Of a stretch of DNA of 64,000 nt, positions 1-6,949 are shown one piece after another. The notes under the pieces are model-generated. The model was not told the DNA's origin and searched no databases. It worked only from the letters and a program-made list of their open reading frames with translations. Origin of the DNA: Candidatus Acetatifactor stercoripullorum (lineage in GTDB: Bacteria; Bacillota; Clostridia; Lachnospirales; Lachnospiraceae); assembly GCA_019114005.1 (NCBI GenBank), contig DXGH01000071.1:60000-123999 (forward strand). Direction: 5' to 3'. Position numbers and translations under genes: made by a program. Each line of letters opens with the position of its first letter. The stretch's first letter is position 1.

Positions 1-362
1 ATTGACAGGCCAACCACGCCCAGAATCGTGATAACAAGAGCAATGACAATACCAACGATGGAGCAGATCAAGCCAGCCTTGGCCAAGCCTGTTTTGCCCT
101 GCTTATTGGCAAAAATTGCGCAGACAATTCCGGCAATACCAGGAATGATACCGATATATGCGCTGCAGCAGCCCAGTACAATTGCCAGAATACCCATAAC
201 AAGGCTGACAATTGCAAGTACATTTGTCTGCTTAGGCGCCTGCTGAGGTGATGTAGGAGGAACCTGATACTGATTGAAAGAAGTATTGTCCTGATAGTTA
301 TTTACAGGTGTACCCTGTCCGTTTTCTGTGTTCTGTCCGTTTTGAAAATTTTGTCCGTCCAT
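1..362 (-). CDS. DUF4190-like small membrane protein (partial, C-terminus off the window)
   Basis: The frame is open to the left edge, so only the first ~120 codons are visible and the ORF track omits it. It starts with ATG at 362 behind AAAGGAG at good spacing. The first ~45 residues are polar and rich in Gln, Asn and Pro ('SPQQAPKQTN'). Two hydrophobic segments follow ('LAIVSLVMGILAIVLGC' and 'LICSIVGIVIALVITILG') with the linker 'ANKQGKTGLAKAG' between them. This layout is typical of DUF4190-type membrane proteins with a disordered cytoplasmic head; their function is unknown. It lies just downstream of the zinc-ribbon/TM2 gene on the same strand and is probably cotranscribed with it. The family assignment comes from pattern only. 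Confidence 0.7.
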   Translation of the reverse strand, partial: MDGQNFQNGQNTENGQGTPVNNYQDNTSFNQYQVPPTSPQQAPKQTNVLAIVSLVMGILAIVLGCCSAYIGIIPGIAGIVCAIFANKQGKTGLAKAGLICSIVGIVIALVITILGVVGLS

Positions 363-395
363 CTTCTTCTCCTTTAATAAATTTAATAAGATTCA

Positions 396-833
396 TTATT
401 CACTTAGCAGATTCCCCTGGGCGTCGGTATTGATCTTACCGGTAAGAATCATAATACCTTCGATCAGGCCCCAAATCCATATGCCCAGTACGAGGAATAT
501 GCCGATCACAATACAGCTTAATACACATCCCACCAGAGTGAGCACAAGCTGGGTCACAGCCTTCGCAGTATAGCCAAGATAGAAATTATGTACCCCGAAG
601 CATCCTAAGAAAATGCCAAGCAGGCCAGCCGCCATCTTTGACTTGCTGCCGGAAGCCGCTGCAGTATTTGCAACCCTCACACCGCAGTTTAAGCAGACTT
701 CTGCATTGGGTGCAACCGGCTTTCCGCAGTTTTGACAATAGTTTGATCCATGTCCCTTTGCCACGCCGCACTTTACACACATTACAGCTTCATCGGTCAT
801 ATAAGGCTCTCCACAGTTCTTGCAAAAATACAC
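396..833 (-). CDS. Zinc-ribbon plus TM2-domain membrane protein
   Basis: This is a 145-residue protein starting at a GTG codon behind AGGAGG. Two CxxC zinc-ribbon knuckle pairs fill residues 1-55 ('CKNCG', 'CVKCG', 'CQNCG', 'CLNCG'). A TM2 domain follows, with 'KMAAGLLGIFLGCFGVHNFY' leading into a second hydrophobic stretch around residues 95-125. TM2 proteins have two helices joined by a short turn and a conserved Gly/His/Phe/Tyr block, which is present here. The zinc ribbons probably face the cytoplasm. Its role is unknown. It is followed 33 bases later by the DUF4190-like gene, suggesting a small two-gene unit. Confidence 0.8.
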   Translation of the reverse strand: MYFCKNCGEPYMTDEAVMCVKCGVAKGHGSNYCQNCGKPVAPNAEVCLNCGVRVANTAAASGSKSKMAAGLLGIFLGCFGVHNFYLGYTAKAVTQLVLTLVGCVLSCIVIGIFLVLGIWIWGLIEGIMILTGKINTDAQGNLLSE

Positions 834-1012
834 TTGTTTACTCCTCCCTCCTTTAGTATTGTCAATGAGTAACTATGCAATGAACACTCATCATAGAACA
901 TTATACAGCATAATCCTTTACTTTACTAGTAGAAAACGCATAATTATTATGAAAATCTTAAGTAATTTTGAATTTTACCGCAAGAAAACGCACCGGCTGT
1001 TTTTTTCATGAT

Positions 1013-1043
1013 AAAAAAGGGCCGCAGTCTCTTAAACTGCGGC
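1013..1043 (-). terminator. Intrinsic terminator after the GGGtGRT gene
   Basis: A perfect 8-bp stem GCCGCAGT/ACTGCGGC with a 7-base loop is followed on the minus strand by CCTTTTTTAT. It sits 40 bases past the stop codon of the GGGtGRT gene and closes that operon. Confidence 0.85.
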
Positions 1044-1083
1044 GCCTTTCAGGCTCTGTAGCTTATAAATCGAAAAGCATGTC

Positions 1084-2094
1084 TTAGAATTTTCCAGCCT
1101 GTGCAGCCTCCTCGATGGAAACTGCTACAGCTACCGTCATGCCAACCATAGGATTGTTTCCGGCGCCGATCAGTCCCATCATCTCAACATGGGCAGGCAC
1201 AGAAGAGGAACCTGCGAACTGTGCATCAGAGTGCATACGTCCCATAGTATCTGTCATACCGTAGGAAGCAGGACCTGCAGCCATATTGTCAGGATGCAGG
1301 GTACGTCCTGTGCCGCCGCCGGATGCAACGGAGAAATACTTCTTTCCCTGTTCGATACATTCCTTCTTGTAGGTTCCTGCAACGGGATGCTGGAATCTGG
1401 TGGGATTGGTAGAGTTTCCGGTAATGGAAACATCAACTCCCTCCTTGTGCATAATAGCAACGCCCTCGCAAACATCGTTTGCACCGTAGCAGTTTACCTT
1501 TGCGCGCAGTCCGTCGGAGTAAGACTTGCGGAACAATTCCTTTACAGTGTTTGTATAAGGATCATACTCTGTCTCCACAAAGGTAAAGCCGTTGATGCGG
1601 GAAATAATCTGTGCAGCGTCTTTTCCAAGACCGTTCAGAATCACACGCAGCGGTTTCTTGCGGACCTTGTTTGCCTTCTCTGCAATACCGATAGCTCCCT
1701 CTGCAGCCGCGAAGGACTCATGACCTGCTAAGAAGCAGAAGCATTCGGTCTCCTCCTCCAGCAGCATCTTTCCAAGATTGCCGTGTCCAAGGCCCACCTT
1801 ACGGGTGTCTGCCACGGAGCCGGGGATACAGAAAGCCTGCAGGCCCTCGCCGATTGCAGCGGCTGCATCCGCCGCTCTTCTGCAGTCCTTTTTGATTGCA
1901 ATGGCAGCGCCTGTTATGTAAGCCCAGCAGGCATTTTCAAAACAGATAGGCTGAATGCCTTTAATCTGATTGTAAACGTCAAGACCGGCATCCTTGGTGA
2001 TCTTTTCAGCCTCTTCCAGAGAAGCGATGCCATAGCTGTTTAACACGGAATTGATTTTGTCAATTCTTCTTTCATATGATTCAAATAATGCCAT
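1084..2094 (-). CDS. GGGtGRT protein
   Basis: This 336-residue protein carries the family's name motif, here 'SGGGTGRT' near residue 260. The family is widespread in anaerobic Firmicutes and has no established function. Start is ATG at 2094 behind AGGAGGACAAGTAAG. Other recognisable parts are 'VSITGNSTNPTRFQHPVAGT' just before the motif and a Gly-rich end 'MMGLIGAGNNPMVGMTVAVA'. The protein looks soluble, with no signal peptide or membrane helix. It is the second gene of a two-gene unit, 36 bases downstream of an IscU/NifU-like gene, and the pair ends at a strong terminator. The partner suggests a link to iron-sulfur or sulfur chemistry, but that is inference. Confidence 0.9.
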   Translation of the reverse strand: MALFESYERRIDKINSVLNSYGIASLEEAEKITKDAGLDVYNQIKGIQPICFENACWAYITGAAIAIKKDCRRAADAAAAIGEGLQAFCIPGSVADTRKVGLGHGNLGKMLLEEETECFCFLAGHESFAAAEGAIGIAEKANKVRKKPLRVILNGLGKDAAQIISRINGFTFVETEYDPYTNTVKELFRKSYSDGLRAKVNCYGANDVCEGVAIMHKEGVDVSITGNSTNPTRFQHPVAGTYKKECIEQGKKYFSVASGGGTGRTLHPDNMAAGPASYGMTDTMGRMHSDAQFAGSSSVPAHVEMMGLIGAGNNPMVGMTVAVAVSIEEAAQAGKF

Positions 2095-2130
2095 CTTACT
2101 TGTCCTCCTAATGAAGTTTCACTTCTACAC

Positions 2131-2823
2131 TTACTCTTTTCTGGGATCGATAATCTTTACTGCATCGGCTACGCGGCCATACTGTCCCTTTGCCTTTTCC
2201 CATGCAGTGTTGGGGTCGTCGCCCTTCTTGATGAAATCAGTCATCTTTCCAAGACTTACGAACTGATAACCGATAATCTGATCCTCTGCGTCAAGAGCGA
2301 TACCTGTTACATAGCCTTCCGCCATTTCCAGGTAACGAGGACCCTTTTTCAGTGTGCCATACATGGTGCCTACCTGGCTTCTTAAGCCCTTGCCCAAATC
2401 CTCCAGGCCGGCGCCAACAGGAAGTCCATCCTCTGAAAATGCGCTCTGAGAACGTCCATAAACGATCTGCAGGAACAGCTCTCTCATGGCGGTGTTGATC
2501 GCATCACATACCAGGTCTGTATTCAGAGCCTCCATAACGGTTCTGCCAGGCAGGATTTCAGCAGCCATTGCTGCGGAGTGGGTCATACCGGAGCAGCCGA
2601 TGGTCTCTACCAGAGCCTCCTGAATAATACCCTCCTTAACATTCAGGGTCAGCTTGCAGGCGCCCTGCTGAGGCGCACACCAGCCCACACCATGAGTCAG
2701 ACCGGAAATATCCTTAACTTCTTTTGCTTTTACCCATTTCGCCTCTTCCGGAATGGGAGCACAGCCGTGAGCAACACCCTGCGCTACTGGACACATTTCT
2801 TCAACTTCCTTTGAATAAATCAT
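2131..2823 (-). CDS. IscU/NifU-N-like scaffold-type protein paired with GGGtGRT
   Basis: This is a 230-residue protein starting at ATG 2823 behind GAAAGGAG. The central part 'VETIGCSGMTHSAAMAAEIL' resembles the second cysteine region of IscU/NifU-N scaffolds, where a GC[GS]xxxxxS..A.E pattern is typical. Other cysteines are in 'CPVAQ', 'GCAP', 'GWCAP', 'GACKL' and 'LVCDA'. I do not see the usual third scaffold cysteine ('HCSxL') at the expected place, so cluster assembly as in IscU is uncertain. The last ~90 residues form an extra domain ('GYVTGIALDAEDQIIGYQFV'). It precedes the GGGtGRT gene and the two probably act together. No isc or suf genes are nearby. Confidence 0.65.
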   Translation of the reverse strand: MIYSKEVEEMCPVAQGVAHGCAPIPEEAKWVKAKEVKDISGLTHGVGWCAPQQGACKLTLNVKEGIIQEALVETIGCSGMTHSAAMAAEILPGRTVMEALNTDLVCDAINTAMRELFLQIVYGRSQSAFSEDGLPVGAGLEDLGKGLRSQVGTMYGTLKKGPRYLEMAEGYVTGIALDAEDQIIGYQFVSLGKMTDFIKKGDDPNTAWEKAKGQYGRVADAVKIIDPRKE

Positions 2824-2948
2824 GTGAAATCTCCTTTCAAATCTGCATCTTACAATATTATTGATAAAATAATATCATAATCCTCGTGTTCATTTTCTCA
2901 TATTTACACTGAAAAATCCAGAGCATTTTATGATTTTTTACATTTTTT

Positions 2949-3114
2949 GTAACAGCTTAGCCATAAGTTGCATGACAAGCAAATCATGCTTGCATGAAGT
3001 TGCTTGTTGCACAGCTTATGAGCGGAGCGCCCGATAATGAGCAAAGTTAGCTGCGAAGCAGCGAAAAAGCACCATGGGTGCGGCTTTGCGAATGGGCGCC
3101 TGCTAAGCTGTTAC
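2949..3114. repeat. Structured 166-bp element with terminal inverted repeats (MITE-like or structured RNA)
   Basis: This fills most of the only ~300-base gap in the window (2824-3123). The ends are a perfect 12-bp inverted repeat, GTAACAGCTTAG at 2949 and CTAAGCTGTTAC at 3103. Inside are two arms. One is an imperfect stem from CATAAG (2962) to CTTATG (3015), with 7-bp AACAAGC-type pairing and an inner CATGC-TT-GCATG hairpin. The other is closed by GCGCCC (3027) and GGGCGC (3094) and contains small hairpins AGCTGC/GCAGC and GCACC/GGTGC. The left end of the gap (2824-2948) is AT-rich leader DNA of the IscU-like gene without a clear promoter. No ORF is credible here. Confidence 0.6.
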
Positions 3115-3123
3115 TTTTACTTT

Positions 3124-3957
3124 CTACGCCAGCATCATCCGGTCATTTGCAAATTCTCCGCCGCTGACCTCCTCAAACTTCGCCAGCAGGTCCGCCACCT
3201 GGAGCGATTTCTTCTCTTCCCCGGACACATCATATATAATTTTTCCCTCGTGCATCATCACAAGGCGGTTTCCCAGGCGGATGGCATCCTTCATATTATG
3301 GGTCACCATCAGAGCCGTCAGATGATTTTCGCCAATTATTTTTTCGGTGATTTCCAGCACAATCCTTGCGGTTTTAGGGTCCAGCGCCGCCGTATGCTCA
3401 TCCAGCATAAGAAGCCTCGGCTGCTGCAGCGTAGCCATCAAAAGGGTAAGGGCCTGTCTCTGCCCGCCGGACAACAGCCCAACCTTCGAGGTCATACGCT
3501 CCTCAAGGCCCAGCCCCAGGCTTTTCAGCTTTTCATAATAAAATTCTTTCTCACTTTTTGTAATTCCCCATTTAAGTCCTCTGGCCCGGCCCCTGCGGTA
3601 GGCTAAAGCAAGATTCTCCTGAATCTCCATGCCTGCAGCCGTGCCCTTCATAGGGTCCTGAAATACTCTGCCCAGGTACTTTGCCCTGGCATGCTCCGGC
3701 ATGCGTGAAAGGTTCACCTGGACCTTATTTTCCTCTCCATCCTTTGTAAAAAGCATGTCTTCTATAATGATTTTACCGGCATCGATAGGATAGACCCCCG
3801 CAATCATGTTAAGCACGGTAGATTTGCCTGCTCCGTTTCCACCGATCACCGTAACAAAATCGCCGTCATTTAAGGTGAGGTTAATGCCGTCTAAGGCGCG
3901 TTTTTCATTGATCGTGCCCTTGTTAAAGGTTTTATAAACATTGCTGAGCTCTAACAT
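3124..3957 (-). CDS. ABC importer ATP-binding protein (Trp/Tyr-type family)
   Basis: This 277-residue ATPase has all the standard motifs: Walker A 'GGNGAGKST' near residue 40, signature 'LSGGQRQAL' near 165, Walker B 'LLMLDEHTAALD' near 185 and an H-loop 'VTHNM'. Proteins of this type pair with LivH-like permeases and an ABC_sub_bind lipoprotein, and some characterised members import tryptophan or tyrosine. Its ATG overlaps the permease stop as TAATG, so the two are translationally coupled. The GGAGGT ribosome site lies inside the permease's last codons. It would energise uptake at the inner face of the membrane. The substrate cannot be read from the sequence. Confidence 0.85.
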   Translation of the reverse strand: MLELSNVYKTFNKGTINEKRALDGINLTLNDGDFVTVIGGNGAGKSTVLNMIAGVYPIDAGKIIIEDMLFTKDGEENKVQVNLSRMPEHARAKYLGRVFQDPMKGTAAGMEIQENLALAYRRGRARGLKWGITKSEKEFYYEKLKSLGLGLEERMTSKVGLLSGGQRQALTLLMATLQQPRLLMLDEHTAALDPKTARIVLEITEKIIGENHLTALMVTHNMKDAIRLGNRLVMMHEGKIIYDVSGEEKKSLQVADLLAKFEEVSGGEFANDRMMLA

Positions 3958-4874
3958 TACAGATTACCTCCATCTTCCGAGTAAGCCTTATGTACGCGCC
4001 ATTTGGACGCCGCAACAGGAATGCACAGGGCAAGCGCCACAAAAATAGCGGAAAACAGCTTCATGTCGTTTGCATCCAGACCAATGCGCAGCACCAGCGC
4101 ACGAATTACAAAGTAAACAACGCTTCCCAGTACTGCAGAAATCAGCTTGGCCCAAAAGCTTATTGCCTTTCTCATAAGCACATCTCCAATGACGATTGCC
4201 GCAAGTCCAATCACGATGGCTCCGGTTCCCATTCCGATATCGGCGTATTTCTGCTGCTGGGCCACCAGGGCGCCGGATAAGCCCACCAGCCCGTTGCTCA
4301 GTGCAAGCGCAATGATCTTGGTAATTTTTGTGTTGCAGCCCAGGGCGCGGATCATGTCCTCATTGTTGCCGGTAGCGCGCATGGCGCAGCCAAGCTCTGT
4401 TCCAAAAAACCAATACAGCAGAAGAATCAAAACCACTGCTACGGCCAGTCCCACAATCAAAGCTGCCCAGCCGTTGGAGAGTCCCGTAAGATCGCTGAAC
4501 TGGGAAATCATGGTATCCACCTTCAAAAAAGGAGTGTTGCTTTTTCCCATAACACGCAGATTGATAGACCAAAGTCCCAGCTGCGTCAAAATACCTGCAA
4601 GAATTGCAGGAATATCAAAAGCCGTATGCAGCATGCCCGTCACCAGTCCCGCAAGCGCTCCGGCAAGCAGCGCAAGCAGGGAAGCCACAAAGGGGCTGTA
4701 ACCCTTTTCCACCACAAAGAGGGCGCAGACACAGCCTCCCAGGGCAAAACTCCCGTCCACTGTCAGGTCTGCAATATCCAAAATCTTATAGGTGATATAG
4801 ACCCCAAGAACCATAACCCCCCACAAAATACCCTGGGATACCGCTCCCTGCATTTGAATCAAAAATGCACTCAT
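3957..4874 (-). CDS. ABC importer permease (BPD_transp_2 / LivH-like)
   Basis: This is a very hydrophobic protein of about 305 residues with eight or more membrane segments, a 'DLTVDGSFALGG' motif near the N-terminus and 'EDMIRALGCNTKITKIIALALSN', part of which is the coupling-loop region. It belongs to the permease family that works with ABC_sub_bind lipoproteins. The ORF extends to a GTG at 4925 without a ribosome site. I prefer ATG at 4874, or TTG at 4880, because AGGAAAGG lies 6-11 bases ahead. That site is embedded in a perfect 16-bp tandem duplication. A terminator separates this gene from the substrate-binding protein gene upstream. Confidence 0.82.
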   Translation of the reverse strand: MSAFLIQMQGAVSQGILWGVMVLGVYITYKILDIADLTVDGSFALGGCVCALFVVEKGYSPFVASLLALLAGALAGLVTGMLHTAFDIPAILAGILTQLGLWSINLRVMGKSNTPFLKVDTMISQFSDLTGLSNGWAALIVGLAVAVVLILLLYWFFGTELGCAMRATGNNEDMIRALGCNTKITKIIALALSNGLVGLSGALVAQQQKYADIGMGTGAIVIGLAAIVIGDVLMRKAISFWAKLISAVLGSVVYFVIRALVLRIGLDANDMKLFSAIFVALALCIPVAASKWRVHKAYSEDGGNL

Positions 4875-4886
4875 AATCAACCATAC

Positions 4887-4918
4887 CTTTCCTGCTGAAA
4901 CGCTTTCCTGCTGAAACG
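4887..4918. repeat. Perfect 16-bp tandem duplication carrying the permease ribosome site
   Basis: CTTTCCTGCTGAAACG occurs twice head to tail (4887-4902 and 4903-4918). On the minus strand each copy contains AGGAAAG, so the permease leader has two ribosome-site-like sequences, one in frame upstream of the likely start. Confidence 0.9.
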
Positions 4919-5010
4919 CGTCCACGCATTAATGTCTCAAAGATAATAATAAAGAATTTATATCATAAACGCAAGCTATTTTTCATATTATGACGGCAAT
5001 TTGTGACATC

Positions 5011-5053
5011 AAAAAGGGGAAGGACAGAAAAGAATCTCCTTCTGCCCTTCCCC
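5011..5053 (-). terminator. Terminator between substrate-binding gene and permease gene
   Basis: GGGGAAGG (5016) pairs with CCTTCCCC (5046), and the inner CAGAA/TTCTG extends the stem. On the minus strand it is followed by TTTTTG. It lies 40 bases past the substrate-binding gene stop and would reduce read-through into the permease and ATPase genes. Confidence 0.8.
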
Positions 5054-5093
5054 TCTTCATTTTATGGTACGCTTCAGACTGTATTTATTTCTT

Positions 5094-6134
5094 TTATTCA
5101 TCCAGCACGGACAAATCTACTCCAAGAGCCGCAGCCGTCTCTTCATTTACGGTAAGCTCACACTTGGAGGCGTCAAGATAGCCGATAGGCATTTCTGCAG
5201 GAGAAGCTTCTCCTTTCAAAATGGAAACTGCCATTTCTCCTGCAAGGTAGCCCAGCTGGTAATAATCGATACCATAGGTTGCAAGGCCGCCAGCCTCCAC
5301 CATGCCTGCCTCGCCGCAGATAATGGGAAGTCCGTTGTCGGTGGCAACCATAGATACGGTAGCCATACCTGCCGCTATGGTATTATCGGTAGGCGCATAA
5401 ATTACGTCCACCTTTCCTACCATAGATTCCACTACGGTCTGAATTTCGTTAGAGCTTGAAACGGTGAAGGTCTCACTGGAAAGTCCCTTTTCCTCGCAGG
5501 CTGCAATAGCCATCTCAGCCTGAATCTGAGAATTTGCCTCTGCAGAGCAGTACAAAATGCCTACTCTCTGCGCATCGGGGAAAATTCTGGTGAGCAGATC
5601 GATCTGCTCTGTCACAGGGGTCAGATCGGAGGTTCCAGTCACATTGGTTCCGGGAGCCTCATTGTCATTCACCAATCCCGCCTCGGCATAATCCGTGATG
5701 GCAGTGCCTACAATGGGAATCTCCGAAGTAGCTCCGGCTACCGCCTGTGCCGCAGGGGTGGCAATGGCGAGAATCAGATCATTCTCCTCGCTTACCAGCT
5801 TTGTGGCAATGGTCTGGCATGCGGACTGGTCATTCTGGGCGTTCTGCTGATCTACCTTGTAGATGATGCCGGAAGCGTCCAGAGCCGCAATAAAGCCTTC
5901 GTTGGAAGCATCCAGAGCCGCATGCTCTGTCAGCTGGAGCACACCTACCTTATAGGTCTGTCCGTCTGCTGTCTGCTCTGCAAAAGAAGCGCTCTCCTCT
6001 CCCGTCTGGGTCTGGACAGACGCTTCTGTCTGTTCCTGTGTTGCGCCGCTTTGGGCCGTTTCGCTGCTGGAGCAGGCTGTGAGCATAGACGCAGCCATCA
6101 CCGCAGCCAGAAAAATAGACACTTTTTTTCTCAT
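5094..6134 (-). CDS. ABC substrate-binding lipoprotein (ABC_sub_bind family)
   Basis: This 346-residue protein has a lipoprotein signal: 'MRKKVSIF', a hydrophobic core and the lipobox 'LTAC' with Cys at about residue 21. A Ser/Thr/Gln/Glu-rich linker follows, then a periplasmic-binding fold beginning 'YKVGVLQLTEHAALDASNEG'. That opening is characteristic of the ABC_sub_bind (TrpX-like) family, whose studied members bind aromatic amino acids. It would sit on the outer face of the cell membrane. Start is ATG at 6134 behind AAGGGAG. It is the first gene of the importer operon, with its own strong promoter and a terminator after it. Confidence 0.87.
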   Translation of the reverse strand: MRKKVSIFLAAVMAASMLTACSSSETAQSGATQEQTEASVQTQTGEESASFAEQTADGQTYKVGVLQLTEHAALDASNEGFIAALDASGIIYKVDQQNAQNDQSACQTIATKLVSEENDLILAIATPAAQAVAGATSEIPIVGTAITDYAEAGLVNDNEAPGTNVTGTSDLTPVTEQIDLLTRIFPDAQRVGILYCSAEANSQIQAEMAIAACEEKGLSSETFTVSSSNEIQTVVESMVGKVDVIYAPTDNTIAAGMATVSMVATDNGLPIICGEAGMVEAGGLATYGIDYYQLGYLAGEMAVSILKGEASPAEMPIGYLDASKCELTVNEETAAALGVDLSVLDE

Positions 6135-6163
6135 AATAAATTCTCCCTTGTATTTATTACTTT

Positions 6164-6203
6164 AACGCACAAACGTATTAATGCGTTAGTGCAATCTAGC
6201 ACT
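6164..6203 (-). promoter_or_regulatory. Two adjacent inverted repeats at the predicted 5' end of the importer mRNA
   Basis: AGTGC/GCACT (6188-6203) and AACGCA/TGCGTT (6164-6187) lie back to back directly after the predicted transcription start. They could be a repressor operator or 5'-end hairpins that stabilise the mRNA. No T-box features (AG bulge, TGGNACC) are visible. Confidence 0.5.
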
Positions 6204-6209
6204 AGAAAA

Positions 6210-6238
6210 AATATACAACAAGGGAGAAAATAAGTCAA
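6210..6238 (-). promoter_or_regulatory. Promoter of the Trp/Tyr-type importer
   Basis: On the minus strand TTGACT is separated by exactly 17 bases from TATATT, directly upstream of the substrate-binding gene. It begins 3 bases past the stop codon of the beta-helix gene. Confidence 0.8.
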
Positions 6239-6241
6239 TGG

Positions 6242-6910
6242 TTATTTCCTTTTTGCAACAATTTCCTTTTGAGATTTAAAGATGCTGTCAGCCGGAACCA
6301 CACCTCTTACCATGGAGGTGGGGTAGATATTGGAATTTCTTCCCACCACTGTTCCGGGGTTAAGCACGCTGTTGCAGCCTACCTCCACGCAGTCTCCCAG
6401 CATAGCTCCCATTTTCTTTAAGCCGGTTTCCAGAAAGTCCTCCTTTCCCTTTACCGATACAAGGGTCTTGTCGCTTTTTACATTGGAGGTGATGGAGCCT
6501 GCCCCCATATGCGCCTTAAAGCCAAGAATGCTGTCCCCTACATAATTGTAGTGGGGAACCTGCACCTTATTAAAGAGAACCACATTTTTCAGCTCTGTGG
6601 AATTCCCTACCACAGCTCCCTTTCCCACAATGGCGTTTCCCCGAATGTAGGCACAGTGTCTGATCTCAGCCTCCTCATCGATGATCAGCGGACCATTTAA
6701 GCAGGCCGTAGGGGCCACGCGGGCGCTTTTTGCCACCCAGATGTCTTCCCCTCTTTTTTCGTAAAATTCCTCCGGAAGTCTCTTCCCCAGCTCAATGATA
6801 AAATCATGAATCTTTGGCAGAACCTCCCAGGGATATTCCGCTCCCGCAAAAAGCTCTGCCGCAATGGTCTCCTTTAGGTCAAACAGATCATAAATTGTAA
6901 TATTCTCCAT
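6242..6910 (-). CDS. Left-handed beta-helix (hexapeptide-repeat) acyltransferase-like protein
   Basis: This 222-residue protein consists of a short helical head (1-55) and hexapeptide turns from about residue 58 on ('ARVAPTACLNGPLIIDEEA', 'IVGKGAVVGNST', 'VVGRNSNI'). It resembles the C-terminal beta-helix of GlmU-type UDP-GlcNAc pyrophosphorylases and is often annotated that way. The N-terminal nucleotidyltransferase domain (LxxGxGTRM) is absent, so it cannot be a pyrophosphorylase on its own. It may be an acetyltransferase or a sugar-nucleotide-binding protein, presumably trimeric. Start is ATG 6910 behind AAAGGA. It follows topB on the same strand. Confidence 0.8.
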   Translation of the reverse strand: MENITIYDLFDLKETIAAELFAGAEYPWEVLPKIHDFIIELGKRLPEEFYEKRGEDIWVAKSARVAPTACLNGPLIIDEEAEIRHCAYIRGNAIVGKGAVVGNSTELKNVVLFNKVQVPHYNYVGDSILGFKAHMGAGSITSNVKSDKTLVSVKGKEDFLETGLKKMGAMLGDCVEVGCNSVLNPGTVVGRNSNIYPTSMVRGVVPADSIFKSQKEIVAKRK

Positions 6911-6949
6911 ATTCTCATTCCTTTCCGCAGACTCATGCTGCCCTATATT

